From: Acidobacteriota bacterium
GTDB lineage: Bacteria; Acidobacteriota; Holophagae; Holophagales; Holophagaceae
NCBI GenBank assembly: GCA_016192145.1
Contig: JACPUT010000002.1
Location: 186,001-250,000 of the forward strand
Direction: 5' to 3'
DNA length: 64,000 bases
Shown here piece by piece: positions 9,107-26,933 of this stretch (positions are counted from its first letter, which is position 1; each line of letters starts with the position of its first letter). Below the pieces are notes generated by a model. That model saw nothing but the letters and a program-made list of their open reading frames with translations, searched no databases and was not told where the DNA came from. A program made the translations under genes and the position numbers.

Positions 9107-9135
9107 TTGAGGGCATGCGGTTCACGTGATACCTT
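9107..9135 (+). promoter_or_regulatory. Candidate sigma70-type promoter of the tRNA-tuf operon
   Basis: TTGAGG at 9107-9112 and TACCTT at 9130-9135 are separated by 17 bases, about 100 bases before tRNA-Tyr. It is the only pair with good spacing in the gap after rlmB. This is a match by eye, not tested. Confidence 0.45.
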
Positions 9136-9236
9136 CGAAGTTCCCTGTCAGGAAAGCCCTGTCTTTCAGGACTGTCTTTTCAGGAAGCCTGGCACGGAGG
9201 GCCCCTAGGGGTTTTCCGATGTTCTTTGCACAGCAT

Positions 9237-9323
9237 GCCGAGATGGCCGAGTGGTTAATGGCAGCAGACTGTAAATCTGCCACGCAACGCGTTACGGAGG
9301 TTCGAATCCTTCTCTCGGCACCA
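9237..9323 (+). tRNA. tRNA-Tyr (GUA)
   Basis: Acceptor stem GCCGAGA/TCTCGGC pairs perfectly. The anticodon loop CTGTAAA gives GTA. A long variable arm is present as expected for a class II tRNA, and the T-loop is TTCGAAT. The CCA end is encoded at 9321-9323. It is the first gene of the tRNA-tuf cluster. Confidence 0.97.
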
Positions 9324-9373
9324 TTCCCCCGGTTGATTCATCCACCCGGCTGAATCCAACCGGATCGGAACGA

Positions 9374-9448
<75 letters not shown>

Positions 9449-9483
9449 CGTTTCACCCCGCCGCGAGGCGGTGCAGGTCCCAA

Positions 9484-9558
9484 GCCCACATAGCTCAGTG
9501 GCAGAGCACTTCCTTGGTAAGGAAGAGGTCACCAGTTCAATCCTGGTTGTGGGCTCCA
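9484..9558 (+). tRNA. tRNA-Thr (GGU)
   Basis: Acceptor GCCCACA/TGTGGGC. Anticodon loop TTGGTAA (GGT). The CCA end is encoded at 9556-9558. It lies 50 bases before tuf, the same tRNA-tuf linkage seen in many bacteria. Confidence 0.97.
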
Positions 9559-9608
9559 CTTCAGCAACACCCAAACATCAACACTTTCTTTTCAACCAGG
9601 AGGTCCAC

Positions 9609-10808
<1,200 letters not shown>

Positions 10809-10841
10809 CGGCCAGGGGTGTCCCCCACTTAGGAGGGTTCG

Positions 10842-10991
10842 ATGCGCGAGATCATCCATCTGCAGTGCCAAGACTGCAAGCGTAAGAACTACAGCAGCAC
10901 CAAGAACAAGCGCACCACCACCCAGAAGCTGGAATTCAACAAGTTCTGCCGCTTCTGTGGGGGAGTCCGCGTTCACCGCGAGGCGAAGTAA
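10842..10991 (+). CDS. rpmG: 50S ribosomal protein L33, zinc-binding form
   Basis: 49 residues (MREIIHLQCQDCKRKNYSST...), with AGGAGG at 10831-10836. Four cysteines in two CxxC pairs, Cys9/Cys12 and Cys36/Cys39, mark the zinc-type (C+) L33. The length is normal for the family. The position between tuf and tRNA-Trp/secE is the conserved bacterial arrangement. Confidence 0.97.
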   Translation: MREIIHLQCQDCKRKNYSSTKNKRTTTQKLEFNKFCRFCGGVRVHREAK

Positions 10992-11057
10992 GCCTTTCCG
11001 GTATAAGCTGGTACACCGCCCGGTCCTGACCCAAAGACGGGCCCGGGCGGTTCCCAC

Positions 11058-11133
11058 AGGGGAGTAGCTCAGCTGGTAGAGCAGCGGACTCCAAATCCGC
11101 AGGTCGCGGGTTCGATACCTGTCTCCCCTGCCA
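11058..11133 (+). tRNA. tRNA-Trp (CCA)
   Basis: Acceptor AGGGGAG/CTCCCCT. Anticodon loop CTCCAAA (CCA). Discriminator G and encoded CCA end at 11131-11133. It lies between rpmG and secE, as in many bacteria. Confidence 0.97.
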
Positions 11134-11206
11134 CTCTCGGCCCCGGACCCTTTATCCCGGGGCCTTGCTATTCTGAAGCCCTTCACCCTTTGCCACGAGG
11201 AGTCGC

Positions 11207-11401
11207 GTGATCGACGCGTTCAAGCAGCAGGCCAAGGATTTCTGGACCGAAATCACCGAGCGGGTCGATTGGCCCGCCAAGGACAAGGTCTGGGCCTCCA
11301 CCTGGACGGTGGTGCTCACCGCCGCCGCCGCCGGATTCTTCCTCTGGGCCGCCGATTGGTTTCTCGGCAAGGGCTTCAGCTTCCTCTTCCCGCGTACCTA
11401 G
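11207..11401 (+). CDS. secE: Preprotein translocase subunit SecE
   Basis: 64 residues from a GTG at 11207, with GAGGAG at 11197-11202. It is the short, single-span SecE type: an amphipathic helix with the conserved EITERVDWPAKDKVWAST (about 15-32), then one membrane segment (about 33-57). It clamps SecY in the Sec channel. nusG follows 9 bases later. The position tRNA-Trp-secE-nusG supports the call. Confidence 0.95.
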   Translation: MIDAFKQQAKDFWTEITERVDWPAKDKVWASTWTVVLTAAAAGFFLWAADWFLGKGFSFLFPRT

Positions 11402-11410
11402 GGAGGCACC

Positions 11411-12028
11411 ATGACGGAACAGATCGCGGTACAGACCCCGAGTGAAGTGGCCGCCCCCGGCCGCAAGCTCGCCTGGTTCATCATCCACACCTACTCCGGC
11501 TACGAAGCCAAGGTGATGGAGCATCTCCGGCAGCGCATCGTCATGGAAGGCCGCCAGGAGGCCTTCGGCGACGTCCAGATCCCCGAGGAAACCTACGAGG
11601 AGATGAAGGTCGGCAAGGATGGCCGCAAGGAGCGCGTCCTCAAGAAGCGCAAGTCCTTCCCCGGCTACCTGCTCGTGCAGATCGGCGTCAACGCCAACTC
11701 CGAGATGGAGGACGTGGACTGGCATTTGGTCCGCAACACCCCCAAAGTGACGAGCTTCGTGGGCGCCAACAAGAAGCGCCCCACCCCCCTGACGGACGAT
11801 GAGGTCCGCCAGATCATGAACCACCAGGAAGAGACCCAGGAAAAGCCCAAGCCGAAGTTCCACTTCGAAAAGGGCGAGAAGGTCCGCATCGTGGATGGCC
11901 CCTTCGCCAACTTCGAAGGCGACGTGGAGGAGATCCACGAGGAACGCTCCACCATCAAGGTCATGGTCACCGTCTTCGGCCGTTCCACCCCCGTGGAACT
12001 GGACTTCATCCAGGTCGAGAAGCGCTAG
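11411..12028 (+). CDS. nusG: Transcription elongation/antitermination factor NusG
   Basis: 205 residues. NGN domain about 20-140 ([23 protein letters not shown], then FPGYLLVQI, then [12 protein letters not shown]) and a C-terminal KOW domain about 150-205 ([24 protein letters not shown]). It binds the beta' clamp helices of RNA polymerase and can bridge to ribosomal S10 or Rho. It is followed by a strong intrinsic terminator and a 430-base gap full of repeats before rplK, so here nusG closes a transcript instead of running on into rplK. Confidence 0.98.
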   Translation: MTEQIAVQTPSEVAAPGRKLAWFIIHTYSGYEAKVMEHLRQRIVMEGRQEAFGDVQIPEETYEEMKVGKDGRKERVLKKRKSFPGYLLVQIGVNANSEMEDVDWHLVRNTPKVTSFVGANKKRPTPLTDDEVRQIMNHQEETQEKPKPKFHFEKGEKVRIVDGPFANFEGDVEEIHEERSTIKVMVTVFGRSTPVELDFIQVEKR

Positions 12029-12047
12029 ATCGTTGCCTGCAGCATCG

Positions 12048-12081
12048 AAGGGCCATCCGCGAGGGTGGCCCTTTTGTTTTT
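12048..12081 (+). terminator. Intrinsic terminator after nusG
   Basis: Stem AAGGGCCA (12048-12055) pairs with TGGCCCTT (12066-12073), followed by TTGTTTTT. It separates the tuf-nusG transcript from rplK. Confidence 0.85.
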
Positions 12082-12092
12082 CGGGCGAAAGG

Positions 12093-12317
12093 CTGAACGC
12101 GGAGTTAACGCGGAGAACGCGGAGGGAGGTCGACCCACCCGTCCAATTGGCCTCCCGATTCAGGGTGGGACCCCAAGGCGGCCTTTAAGCCGCCCGGGGG
12201 CCCCGCCCTGAATCTTGGACCGCGCGCGGTCCAAGGCGCGAAGCGCCGGGAAGGCCTGCCGGAAGGTGCCAGCTTTTCTCCGCGTCCTCCGCGAAACTCC
12301 GCGCCCTCCGCGTTCAG
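12093..12317 (+). repeat. Structured mobile-like element, family B copy 1
   Basis: 225 bp between nusG and rplK, bounded by CTGAACGCGGAG (from 12093) and its inverse CTCCGCGTTCAG (to 12317), with CGCGGAG words iterated inside both ends. The middle 12149-12256 folds as an uninterrupted four-way junction. Closing helix: GGCCTCCC with GGGAAGGCC (one bulged A). Arm 1: 12157-12214, 26-base arms round CTTTAA. Arm 2: a perfect 20-base palindrome at 12215-12234. Arm 3: GGCGC-GAA-GCGCC at 12235-12247. The same plan recurs at 48458-48768 and 50475-50795 with different stem sequences. The stretch 12318-12514 holds no gene that I can see. Confidence 0.8.
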
Positions 12318-12514
12318 TTGGTACGCCTCGAATACCGCGATCCCCTCCCGATTTCCCCTCGGAGAAACCCACCTTCCGCGCTACACTAATTGGCTCCGCC
12401 GCATCGGCGTCGGGGATGGCAGTTCACCAGGCGGCGGGGTCCCTAGCCTCGCGCCCTTTCAAGGCGGCGGTCGCCGGCATGTGCCGGAATCCCCGCGGGA
12501 CATAGGAGGCCACC

Positions 12515-12946
12515 ATGGCCAAGAAGATCACTGGCTACATCAAGTTGCAGCTCCCCGCCGGCGAGGCGACGCCCGCGCCTCCCGTGGGCCCCGCCCTCGG
12601 TCAGCACGGCGTGAACATCATGGAGTTCGTGAAGCAGTTCAACGCGAAGTCCGTCGGTAACGTCGAGAAGGGCACCACCGTGCCCGTCGTCATCACCGTG
12701 TTCGCCGACCGCTCCTTCAGCTTCATCCTGAAGACGCCTCCCGCCGCCGTGCTGATCAAGAAGAAGATCGGCCTCGACAAGGGTTCCGCGACCCCCAACA
12801 AGCAGAAGGTGGGCAAGATCACCCGCAAGCAGATCGAAGAGATCGCCAAGATCAAGATCGTCGACACCAACGCCGGCTCCATCGAGACCTGCATGAACTC
12901 CATCATGGGTTCCGCCAAGTCCATGGGCGTCGAGATCGTCGACTAA
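12515..12946 (+). CDS. rplK: 50S ribosomal protein L11
   Basis: 143 residues, a complete L11. N-terminal domain [43 protein letters not shown], linker with [15 protein letters not shown], and the rRNA-binding C-terminal domain with [27 protein letters not shown] lies before the ATG at 12515. It forms the GTPase-associated stalk base with L10 and 23S rRNA. A family A repeat separates it from rplA, which normally follows within a few bases. Confidence 0.98.
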   Translation: MAKKITGYIKLQLPAGEATPAPPVGPALGQHGVNIMEFVKQFNAKSVGNVEKGTTVPVVITVFADRSFSFILKTPPAAVLIKKKIGLDKGSATPNKQKVGKITRKQIEEIAKIKIVDTNAGSIETCMNSIMGSAKSMGVEIVD

Positions 12947-12948
12947 GA

Positions 12949-13042
12949 GGCTATTGGCTCTCGGCTTTGGGCTCTGGCTGACCCCGTCCGGCCGAATCAG
13001 CTCGGCTGGGTCGAAGCCGGCTAAAGCCCAGAGCCTATAGCC
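12949..13042 (+). repeat. Palindromic intergenic repeat, family A copy 3
   Basis: It begins 3 bases after the rplK stop. The outer arms GGCTAT (12949-12954) and ATAGCC (13037-13042) pair. GGCTCTCGGCTTTGGGCT on the left faces AAAGCCCAGAGCC on the right, and GACCC/GGGTC pair inside. It is the same family as 4831-4945 and 6459-6561, here inside the ribosomal protein operon. Confidence 0.72.
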
Positions 13043-13052
13043 AAAAAACCCA

Positions 13053-13081
13053 TTCCCAGGCCCCAAAGCCCGGGCTACACT
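13053..13081 (+). promoter_or_regulatory. Candidate promoter for rplA
   Basis: TTCCCA (13053-13058) and TACACT (13076-13081) with a 17-base spacer lie just after repeat A3. The -35 match is modest. It would give rplA-rplJ-rplL their own start behind the repeat. Confidence 0.35.
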
Positions 13082-13163
13082 ATTCAGTTCTGGCGCATTC
13101 CCGTCGCGGGGATGCCCCGGCCACCGCGACCGACTTCGCGGAAGATCCAATTAAGGAGCATTC

Positions 13164-13850
13164 ATGGCAAAGCCTGGAAAGAAGTACAGGGCTGCCGCCT
13201 CCAAGATCGAGGATCGCACCTACGAGCTGCGTGAAGCGCTCTCCACCGTGAAGGACGTGGCTTTCGCCAAGTTCGACGAAACGGTTGAAGTGCACATGCG
13301 CCTCGGCGTCGACCCCCGCCACGCCGACCAGATGGTCCGTGGCACCATCGTTCTTCCCCACGGTTTGGGCAAGAAGATGCGGGTTGCCGTCATCGCGGGT
13401 GGCGAGAAGATCAAGGAAGCGGAAGCCGCCGGAGCCGAGATCATCGGCGGAGACGAACTGGTCGACAAGATCGCCGGTGGTTTCCTCGATTTCGACGCGC
13501 TGGTCGCCACCCCCGACATGATGAAGGGTGTGGGTCGTCTGGGTAAGGTCCTCGGTCCCCGCGGTCTCATGCCCAACCCCAAGACCGGAACCGTGACCTT
13601 CGACGTGGCCAAGGCCATCAAGGAGATCAAGGCCGGCAAGGTGGAGTACCGCGTCGACAAGACCGGTATCATCCATGCCCCCGTGGGCAAGCTGAGCTTC
13701 GGCGTGGACAAGCTGCACGAGAACGCCACCGCGTTGATCGACGCCGTCCAGAAGGCCAAGCCCGCCGCCGCCAAGGGCAAGTACGTGCGGGCGATGTACA
13801 TCGCCTCCACGATGGGCCCCTCGGTCTCCCTGACCGCTAGCGAGAAGTGA
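13164..13850 (+). CDS. rplA: 50S ribosomal protein L1
   Basis: 228 residues, a complete L1. It contains [22 protein letters not shown]-type features ([17 protein letters not shown]), VVLPHGLGK-like [17 protein letters not shown], and the signature [22 protein letters not shown] (about 128-149). AAGGAG precedes the ATG at 13164. It builds the mobile L1 stalk and in many bacteria represses its own operon by binding mRNA. rplJ begins 10 bases after its stop. Confidence 0.98.
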   Translation: MAKPGKKYRAAASKIEDRTYELREALSTVKDVAFAKFDETVEVHMRLGVDPRHADQMVRGTIVLPHGLGKKMRVAVIAGGEKIKEAEAAGAEIIGGDELVDKIAGGFLDFDALVATPDMMKGVGRLGKVLGPRGLMPNPKTGTVTFDVAKAIKEIKAGKVEYRVDKTGIIHAPVGKLSFGVDKLHENATALIDAVQKAKPAAAKGKYVRAMYIASTMGPSVSLTASEK

Positions 13851-13860
13851 GGAGGCGACC

Positions 13861-14349
13861 ATGGAACGTACCCAGAAGACTCAAGAAGTCGCCGAACTGA
13901 AGCAGGCCTTCTCCAAGGCCACCACCGCCGTGGTCGTGGAGTTCAAGGGCCTCACCGTCGAGAAGGACACCGCCTTCCGCAAGAGCGTTCGTGATGGCAA
14001 GGGCCAGTACCGTGTCAGCAAGAACACCCTCCTCCGTCTGGCTGTGAAGGAAACTGCCTTCGAGTCCCTCGGCGCCGCCTTCAAGGGCGCTTCCGCCGTG
14101 GCGACCACGAATGAGGACGTCATCGCCCTCGCGAAGGCCCTCAATACCTTCCTGAAGGACAATCCCGCCGCCAAGTTCAAGGCCGGCGTGATGGACGGGA
14201 AGCAGATCTCCATGAGCGACATCGCCCAGCTGGCCGACCTGCCCAGCCGCGAAGTCCTCATCGCCAAGCTGCTCTTCCTCATGCAGTACCCGGTTTCCGG
14301 TCTTGCGATCGTGCTCGAGGGCATCCGCAAGCAGAAGGCCGGCGAGTAA
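13861..14349 (+). CDS. rplJ: 50S ribosomal protein L10
   Basis: 162 residues from the ATG at 13861, with GAGGAGG upstream. The N-terminal rRNA-binding part has [25 protein letters not shown] and [12 protein letters not shown]. The C-terminal helix ([19 protein letters not shown]) recruits L7/L12 dimers. Only 10 bases separate it from rplA, so the long L10 leader known from some bacteria is absent. Confidence 0.97.
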   Translation: MERTQKTQEVAELKQAFSKATTAVVVEFKGLTVEKDTAFRKSVRDGKGQYRVSKNTLLRLAVKETAFESLGAAFKGASAVATTNEDVIALAKALNTFLKDNPAAKFKAGVMDGKQISMSDIAQLADLPSREVLIAKLLFLMQYPVSGLAIVLEGIRKQKAGE

Positions 14350-14401
14350 GACTCCCAACCGAATCCTTTTCAACCCTTTCAACATTTGCTAGGAGGCCCC
14401 A

Positions 14402-14779
14402 ATGGCTCTCACTGCTGATCAGCTCATCGCTGAGATCGAAACCATGACCGTCCTCGACCTGGCCAACCTGGTCAAGGCCCTCGAGGAGCGCTTCGGCGTT
14501 TCCGCCGCCGCCATGGCCGCCCCCGCCGGTGGCGCTGGCGCCCCCGCCGCGGCTGCCGAAGAGCAGACCGAGTTCAACGTCGAGCTCACCGAGGGTGGCG
14601 CGAACAAGCTGAACGTCATCAAGGCCGTCCGCGAAGTCGTCGCTGGCCTGGGCCTCAAGGAAGCCAAGGACCTGGTCGATGGCGCCCCCAAGATGGTCAA
14701 GGAAGGCGCGACCAAGGAAGAGGCTGCCAAGATCAAGGAAAAGCTCGAAGCCGCTGGCGCCAAGGTCACGATCAAGTAG
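14402..14779 (+). CDS. rplL: 50S ribosomal protein L7/L12
   Basis: 125 residues. N-terminal dimerisation domain ([33 protein letters not shown]), Ala/Gly/Pro hinge at about 37-55, and C-terminal factor-binding domain ([23 protein letters not shown], then [16 protein letters not shown]). TAGGAGG precedes the start at 14402. It is the multi-copy stalk protein that recruits EF-Tu and EF-G. A strong hairpin and a separate promoter follow before rpoB. Confidence 0.98.
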   Translation: MALTADQLIAEIETMTVLDLANLVKALEERFGVSAAAMAAPAGGAGAPAAAAEEQTEFNVELTEGGANKLNVIKAVREVVAGLGLKEAKDLVDGAPKMVKEGATKEEAAKIKEKLEAAGAKVTIK

Positions 14780-14801
14780 TAAGTCTCGTACTTTAGGCAG
14801 T

Positions 14802-14840
14802 TGCAAGGCGCGGGGTGGTGTTTCCACCTTGCGCCTTGCA
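14802..14840 (+). promoter_or_regulatory. Long hairpin between rplL and rpoB (attenuator or processing site)
   Basis: TGCAAGGCGC (14802-14811) pairs perfectly with GCGCCTTGCA (14831-14840), and GGTGG (14814-14818) pairs with CCACC (14824-14828) inside it. There is no U-run, so it may act as an attenuator or RNase III-type cleavage site, as known between rplL and rpoB in enterobacteria. Its descending arm contains most of the -35 box of the promoter below. Confidence 0.7.
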
Positions 14841-14864
14841 CGTCTGTCGGTAAAGCGGTATGAT
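14836..14864 (+). promoter_or_regulatory. Sigma70-type promoter for rpoBC
   Basis: TTGCAC (14836-14841), 17-base spacer, TATGAT (14859-14864). Both boxes are close to consensus and are the best promoter match seen in the window. It would give an rpoBC leader of roughly 210 bases. That leader contains further small hairpins (CCCGTT/AACGGG near 14969 and GACCCC/GGGGTC near 15025). The gap 14780-15086 holds no gene. Confidence 0.7.
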
Positions 14865-15086
14865 TTTTCCTTTGCCCCTTCCCCCTGTCACAAGGGCGGG
14901 GGCCCCTCGCGAAGGCCAAGGTTGCGACACACCCCCAAGCGCAACACGGACAACACCGGCTGGTCGCTCCCGTTCGTAACGGGAACGTCTGGCCTTCGGT
15001 CTGTCCACAGCCAGTCCTGAGTCGACCCCCTCGGTCCCGGGGTCGTGGTCCCGGGGCGACGCATGAGTCCCCTCCTGGAGCGAACC

Positions 15087-19607
<4,521 letters not shown>

Positions 19608-19634
19608 TCCAGGACCCAGGAAGGAATTACGAGG

Positions 19635-23879
<4,245 letters not shown>

Positions 23880-23898
23880 CGCACGTTTGATCGTATGA

Positions 23899-23935
23899 AC
23901 GGGAGGCAGCCAAGCTGCCTCCCGTAGTATTTCTG
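23899..23935 (+). terminator. Intrinsic terminator of the rpoBC transcript
   Basis: A perfect 12-bp stem, ACGGGAGGCAGC (23899-23910) and GCTGCCTCCCGT (23914-23925), with a 3-base loop and then AGTATTTCT. It marks the border between the housekeeping block and the polysaccharide locus. Confidence 0.85.
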
Positions 23936-23970
23936 CGATAGAATGATGGTTCCGATTTGGAGGGATAATT

Positions 23971-24903
23971 GTGCCGATTCCGGCGTGGGTTGAGGCATTC
24001 AAGCGGCCTGTAAAGCTTGGTTTATCCGTTGCAGTGATGGCCGCTGCGGTGAGCCTTTTTCTGCCGAATTTCTATCGGTCGGAAGCACGGGTGCTTCCTG
24101 TTGAATCCAAAGGGATGGGTGGCAATTTGGGCAACCTGGCAGCAGCTGCCGCAGCTTTTGGGGTTAGCGTCCCCGGCGGTGAGGGAAGTGATGCCAATTT
24201 TGTGGATATTTTAAACAGCCGGACGCTTCGCGAACGCCTCCTGAAGACAGAGTTTTCCTTCAAGGTTCGATCCTGGCGCTTCGGAGGCGAACACGAGGAA
24301 CGGCAAACCCTCGAGCAATACCTAGAGGAAAAGAATCTGGATCGCACGATCAAGAAACTGGCAGAAGTGCTGGCGGTTTCCCGGGACCTAAAGTCGAAGG
24401 TCATCACCATTTCCGCCGAAACAAAGTCCGCAGATTTGTCTCAGCAGATTGTCCGGCGCTGGCTTCAGTTGCTGGAGGGATTCGTCCAGGAGAAGGGACG
24501 TACCCGAGGTAGTGCAAAGGCTTCCTTCTCGGAAGCTCGACTGGAGGATTCACGTAAAGAGATGAATCAGGTCGAAGACGATTTCCGAAGATTTCTGGAT
24601 GCCAACCGGAATTTCGCCTTGAGCACCGATCCCTCGGTTCGCCTGCGGGGGATGCGTTTGGAAGCAGAACTGAAACTCCGCCAGCAACTCGTGACATCAC
24701 TCGCCTTGAGTCGCGAACAAGCTTTGATGGAAGAGAAGAACGACATTCCAATCGTCAATGTGCTGGATGCCGGAAACCTCCCCATCGAAAAGAGTCGTCC
24801 CACTCGTTCGGTTTTGGTGTTGGGCCTATTCTTCGCGACGACCATTGGGTCTGTGGCATGGGCGAAGCGAGATCAGTTGGTATCGGTTCTTCGTGTCTCC
24901 TAG
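23971..24903 (+). CDS. Wzz-type polysaccharide chain-length/co-polymerase protein
   Basis: 310 residues from a GTG at 23971 with GGAGGGATAATT upstream. The topology is that of polysaccharide co-polymerases: membrane segment at about 14-32, a large periplasmic helical region (coiled-coil rich, 115-260), and a second membrane segment near 280-299 (VLVLGLFFATTIGSVAW) with a short basic tail. RSEARVLPVES near the start of the periplasmic part is typical. It lacks the cytoplasmic tyrosine-kinase domain of Wzc. It would set the chain length made by the Wzy gene at 31085. It is the first gene of the polysaccharide locus, and codon use becomes visibly more relaxed from here. Confidence 0.8.
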   Translation: MPIPAWVEAFKRPVKLGLSVAVMAAAVSLFLPNFYRSEARVLPVESKGMGGNLGNLAAAAAAFGVSVPGGEGSDANFVDILNSRTLRERLLKTEFSFKVRSWRFGGEHEERQTLEQYLEEKNLDRTIKKLAEVLAVSRDLKSKVITISAETKSADLSQQIVRRWLQLLEGFVQEKGRTRGSAKASFSEARLEDSRKEMNQVEDDFRRFLDANRNFALSTDPSVRLRGMRLEAELKLRQQLVTSLALSREQALMEEKNDIPIVNVLDAGNLPIEKSRPTRSVLVLGLFFATTIGSVAWAKRDQLVSVLRVS

Positions 24904-24951
24904 GTAAAGCGGCCACTGGGGTCGAATACCGAATCCTTGCTTGGGATGTAT

Positions 24952-25983
24952 ATGTTTAAAAATAAAACACTTCTGATCACGGGTGGGACGGGCTCCTTTG
25001 GCAACGCAGCCCTCGACCGATTTCTTCATACCGATATCGGGGAGATCCGAATCTTCAGTCGGGATGAAAAGAAGCAAGATGACATGCGTCATCGGTACCA
25101 GAATGGGAAGTTGAAGTTCTACATTGGGGATGTGAGGGATTACGAAAGCATCAACGCGGCCATGCGCGGGGTTGATTTCGTCTTCAGTGCTGCAGCACTG
25201 AAGCAGGTCCCATCCTGTGAGTTCCATCCGGTAGAGGCTGTGAAAACCAATGTTTTGGGCACGGAAAACACGCTCAGGGCCGCCGTTACCCAAGGGGTCC
25301 AGAAAGTTGTCGTTCTAAGCACGGATAAGGCTGTTTCACCCGTGAACGCAATGGGCATGAGCAAGGCGTTGATGGAAAAAGTCACCATTGCCATGGGGCG
25401 CAATGTAGATCCAGAGAATACCTGCTTGAGCAATACCCGGTATGGAAACGTCATGGCCAGCCGTGGCTCTGTTATCCCGTTGTTCGTGCGTCAGATCCTG
25501 GCCAATCAGCCCATGACGATCACGGATCCCGAGATGACTCGATTCATGATGTCGCTACCCGAAGCTGTGGACTTGGTTTTGTATGCATTCGAGCATGCAA
25601 ACCAAGGAGATACTTTTGTCCAAAAGGCCCCTGCTGCAACGATCCTGACGCTGGCTGAGGCCATGAAGAAAGTGTTTAACGCGAGCACGGAAATTCGGAT
25701 CCTTGGCACACGGCATGGTGAGAAAAAGCATGAGTGCCTCGTCAACCGGGAAGAGATGGTGCGAGCCGTGGACCTCGGAGGTTATTTCGGCATCCCGGCT
25801 GATGGTAGAGACCTGAATTACAGCAAATACTTCACCCAAGGCGAGTCTTCCATCACGGTCGCTACTGATTACACATCTGAGAACACCAAGCGGTTGAGCG
25901 TGGATGAAATGGCCGAGCTGTTGTTAAAGCTGAAGTTCATTCAGACCGTTCTGGCGACGGGAAGCGCCGAAGAGTTGGGCTGA
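24952..25983 (+). CDS. capE: UDP-GlcNAc 4,6-dehydratase/5-epimerase (CapE/WbjB type)
   Basis: 343 residues from the ATG at 24952. Earlier in-frame starts at 24937 and 24946 are possible, but MFKNKTLLITGGTGSFG is the family start. The Rossmann motif TGGTGSFGNA is at 10-19. The catalytic YxxxK of the family is replaced by Met134-xxx-Lys138 (NAMGMSK), which is the known CapE arrangement. NTRYGNVMASRGSVIPLF and RFMMSLPEAVDLVLYA are further family signatures. It converts UDP-GlcNAc to the 4-keto-6-deoxy-L-sugar that starts UDP-L-FucNAc or UDP-L-QuiNAc synthesis. Its TGA overlaps the next start (TGATG). Confidence 0.88.
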   Translation: MFKNKTLLITGGTGSFGNAALDRFLHTDIGEIRIFSRDEKKQDDMRHRYQNGKLKFYIGDVRDYESINAAMRGVDFVFSAAALKQVPSCEFHPVEAVKTNVLGTENTLRAAVTQGVQKVVVLSTDKAVSPVNAMGMSKALMEKVTIAMGRNVDPENTCLSNTRYGNVMASRGSVIPLFVRQILANQPMTITDPEMTRFMMSLPEAVDLVLYAFEHANQGDTFVQKAPAATILTLAEAMKKVFNASTEIRILGTRHGEKKHECLVNREEMVRAVDLGGYFGIPADGRDLNYSKYFTQGESSITVATDYTSENTKRLSVDEMAELLLKLKFIQTVLATGSAEELG

Positions 25984-26933
25984 TGATGAGCAAGCTGACT
26001 GGTCGATCGATTCGGGTGGTCATCCTGGGAGCAACCGGGATGTTGGGGTCCGCTGTTCTGGACGTATTGAGAAGCCCATCCTTTGGGGACTTGGACCTGA
26101 AGATCAAGGCGACGACTCGGTCAGGCGCTCAGGCCGAACAATGGCACTCCGTGGAAGTCGTCCCATTCGATGCTGGAGGCAACACGGTCGAGGATCTTTG
26201 TAAAATTCTTAGTGATTGCGATTGGGCCATCAATTGCATTGGCCTAATCAAGCATCACATCAAAGACGACAACAGGGCGCTGACGGAACGGGCCGTTCGA
26301 GTCAATGCGCTGTTCCCCCACCTCCTTGCGGAAGCCTCCCAGCGGACAGGTTGCCGGATCCTTCAAATTGCAACCGATTGTGTATATTCCGGTGGCAAAG
26401 GCGGGTACGTGGAGAGTGACGTCCATGATGCAGGCGATGTCTATGGGCAAACTAAAAGCATGGGAGAAGTCCATGCTCCCAATGTGCACCACCTCAGGTG
26501 CTCCATCATCGGGCCTGAGGCACAAGGCGGGGTATCTCTCCTGGCCTGGCTCCTGGGGCAACCGGAAGGCGCTCGAATTCAGGGGTACACCAACCACCAT
26601 TGGAATGGCCTCACCACCCTCCAATTCGCCAAGATTTGCGGTGGGATCATTCGACAGGATTTGGCACTTCCCCATCTCTGCCACATCATTCCATCGAATG
26701 TGCTGCATAAAGGGAGCCTCCTTCAATCGTTGGCTCGAACCTTCGGTCGAGAAGACATCCAGATCGACCTAAGGCCAGCTCCCCTGGGGGTGGATCGCTC
26801 GCTGGGGACATTGAATCCGGAGTTGAACCAGCGCCTTTGGGCGGCATGCGGTTACACGGAGCCATTATCGCTGGATGGGATGATCGACGAACTGTCGGAC
26901 TGGGTTCGCACCGGTAGGGGATTAAGCCAATGA
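25983..26933 (+). CDS. RmlD-like nucleotide-sugar 4-ketoreductase
   Basis: 316 residues, SDR fold. VVILGATGMLGSAVLDVL carries the NAD(P)-binding glycines (about 13-20). INCIGLIKHH and the IATDCVYSGGKGGYVESD strand resemble RmlD (dTDP-4-dehydrorhamnose reductase) and the WbvR-type reductase of UDP-L-sugar pathways. The active-site motif YGQTKSMGE holds YxxxK. It lacks the C-terminal cupin domain of WbjC/CapF, which argues for the L-rhamnosamine/L-quinovosamine branch over L-FucNAc. It overlaps both neighbours by a few bases, so the three genes form one translational unit. Confidence 0.75.
   Translation: MMSKLTGRSIRVVILGATGMLGSAVLDVLRSPSFGDLDLKIKATTRSGAQAEQWHSVEVVPFDAGGNTVEDLCKILSDCDWAINCIGLIKHHIKDDNRALTERAVRVNALFPHLLAEASQRTGCRILQIATDCVYSGGKGGYVESDVHDAGDVYGQTKSMGEVHAPNVHHLRCSIIGPEAQGGVSLLAWLLGQPEGARIQGYTNHHWNGLTTLQFAKICGGIIRQDLALPHLCHIIPSNVLHKGSLLQSLARTFGREDIQIDLRPAPLGVDRSLGTLNPELNQRLWAACGYTEPLSLDGMIDELSDWVRTGRGLSQ

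Noticed and set aside
12093-12317. CRISPR-like array of CGCGGAG repeats
   Set aside because: The words are short, irregular and arranged as inverted repeats round a structured core; there are no spacers of even length and no cas genes.
12215-12505. Open frame in the nusG-rplK gap
   Set aside because: It lies mostly within the inverted-repeat element and has no ribosome site or recognisable protein features.
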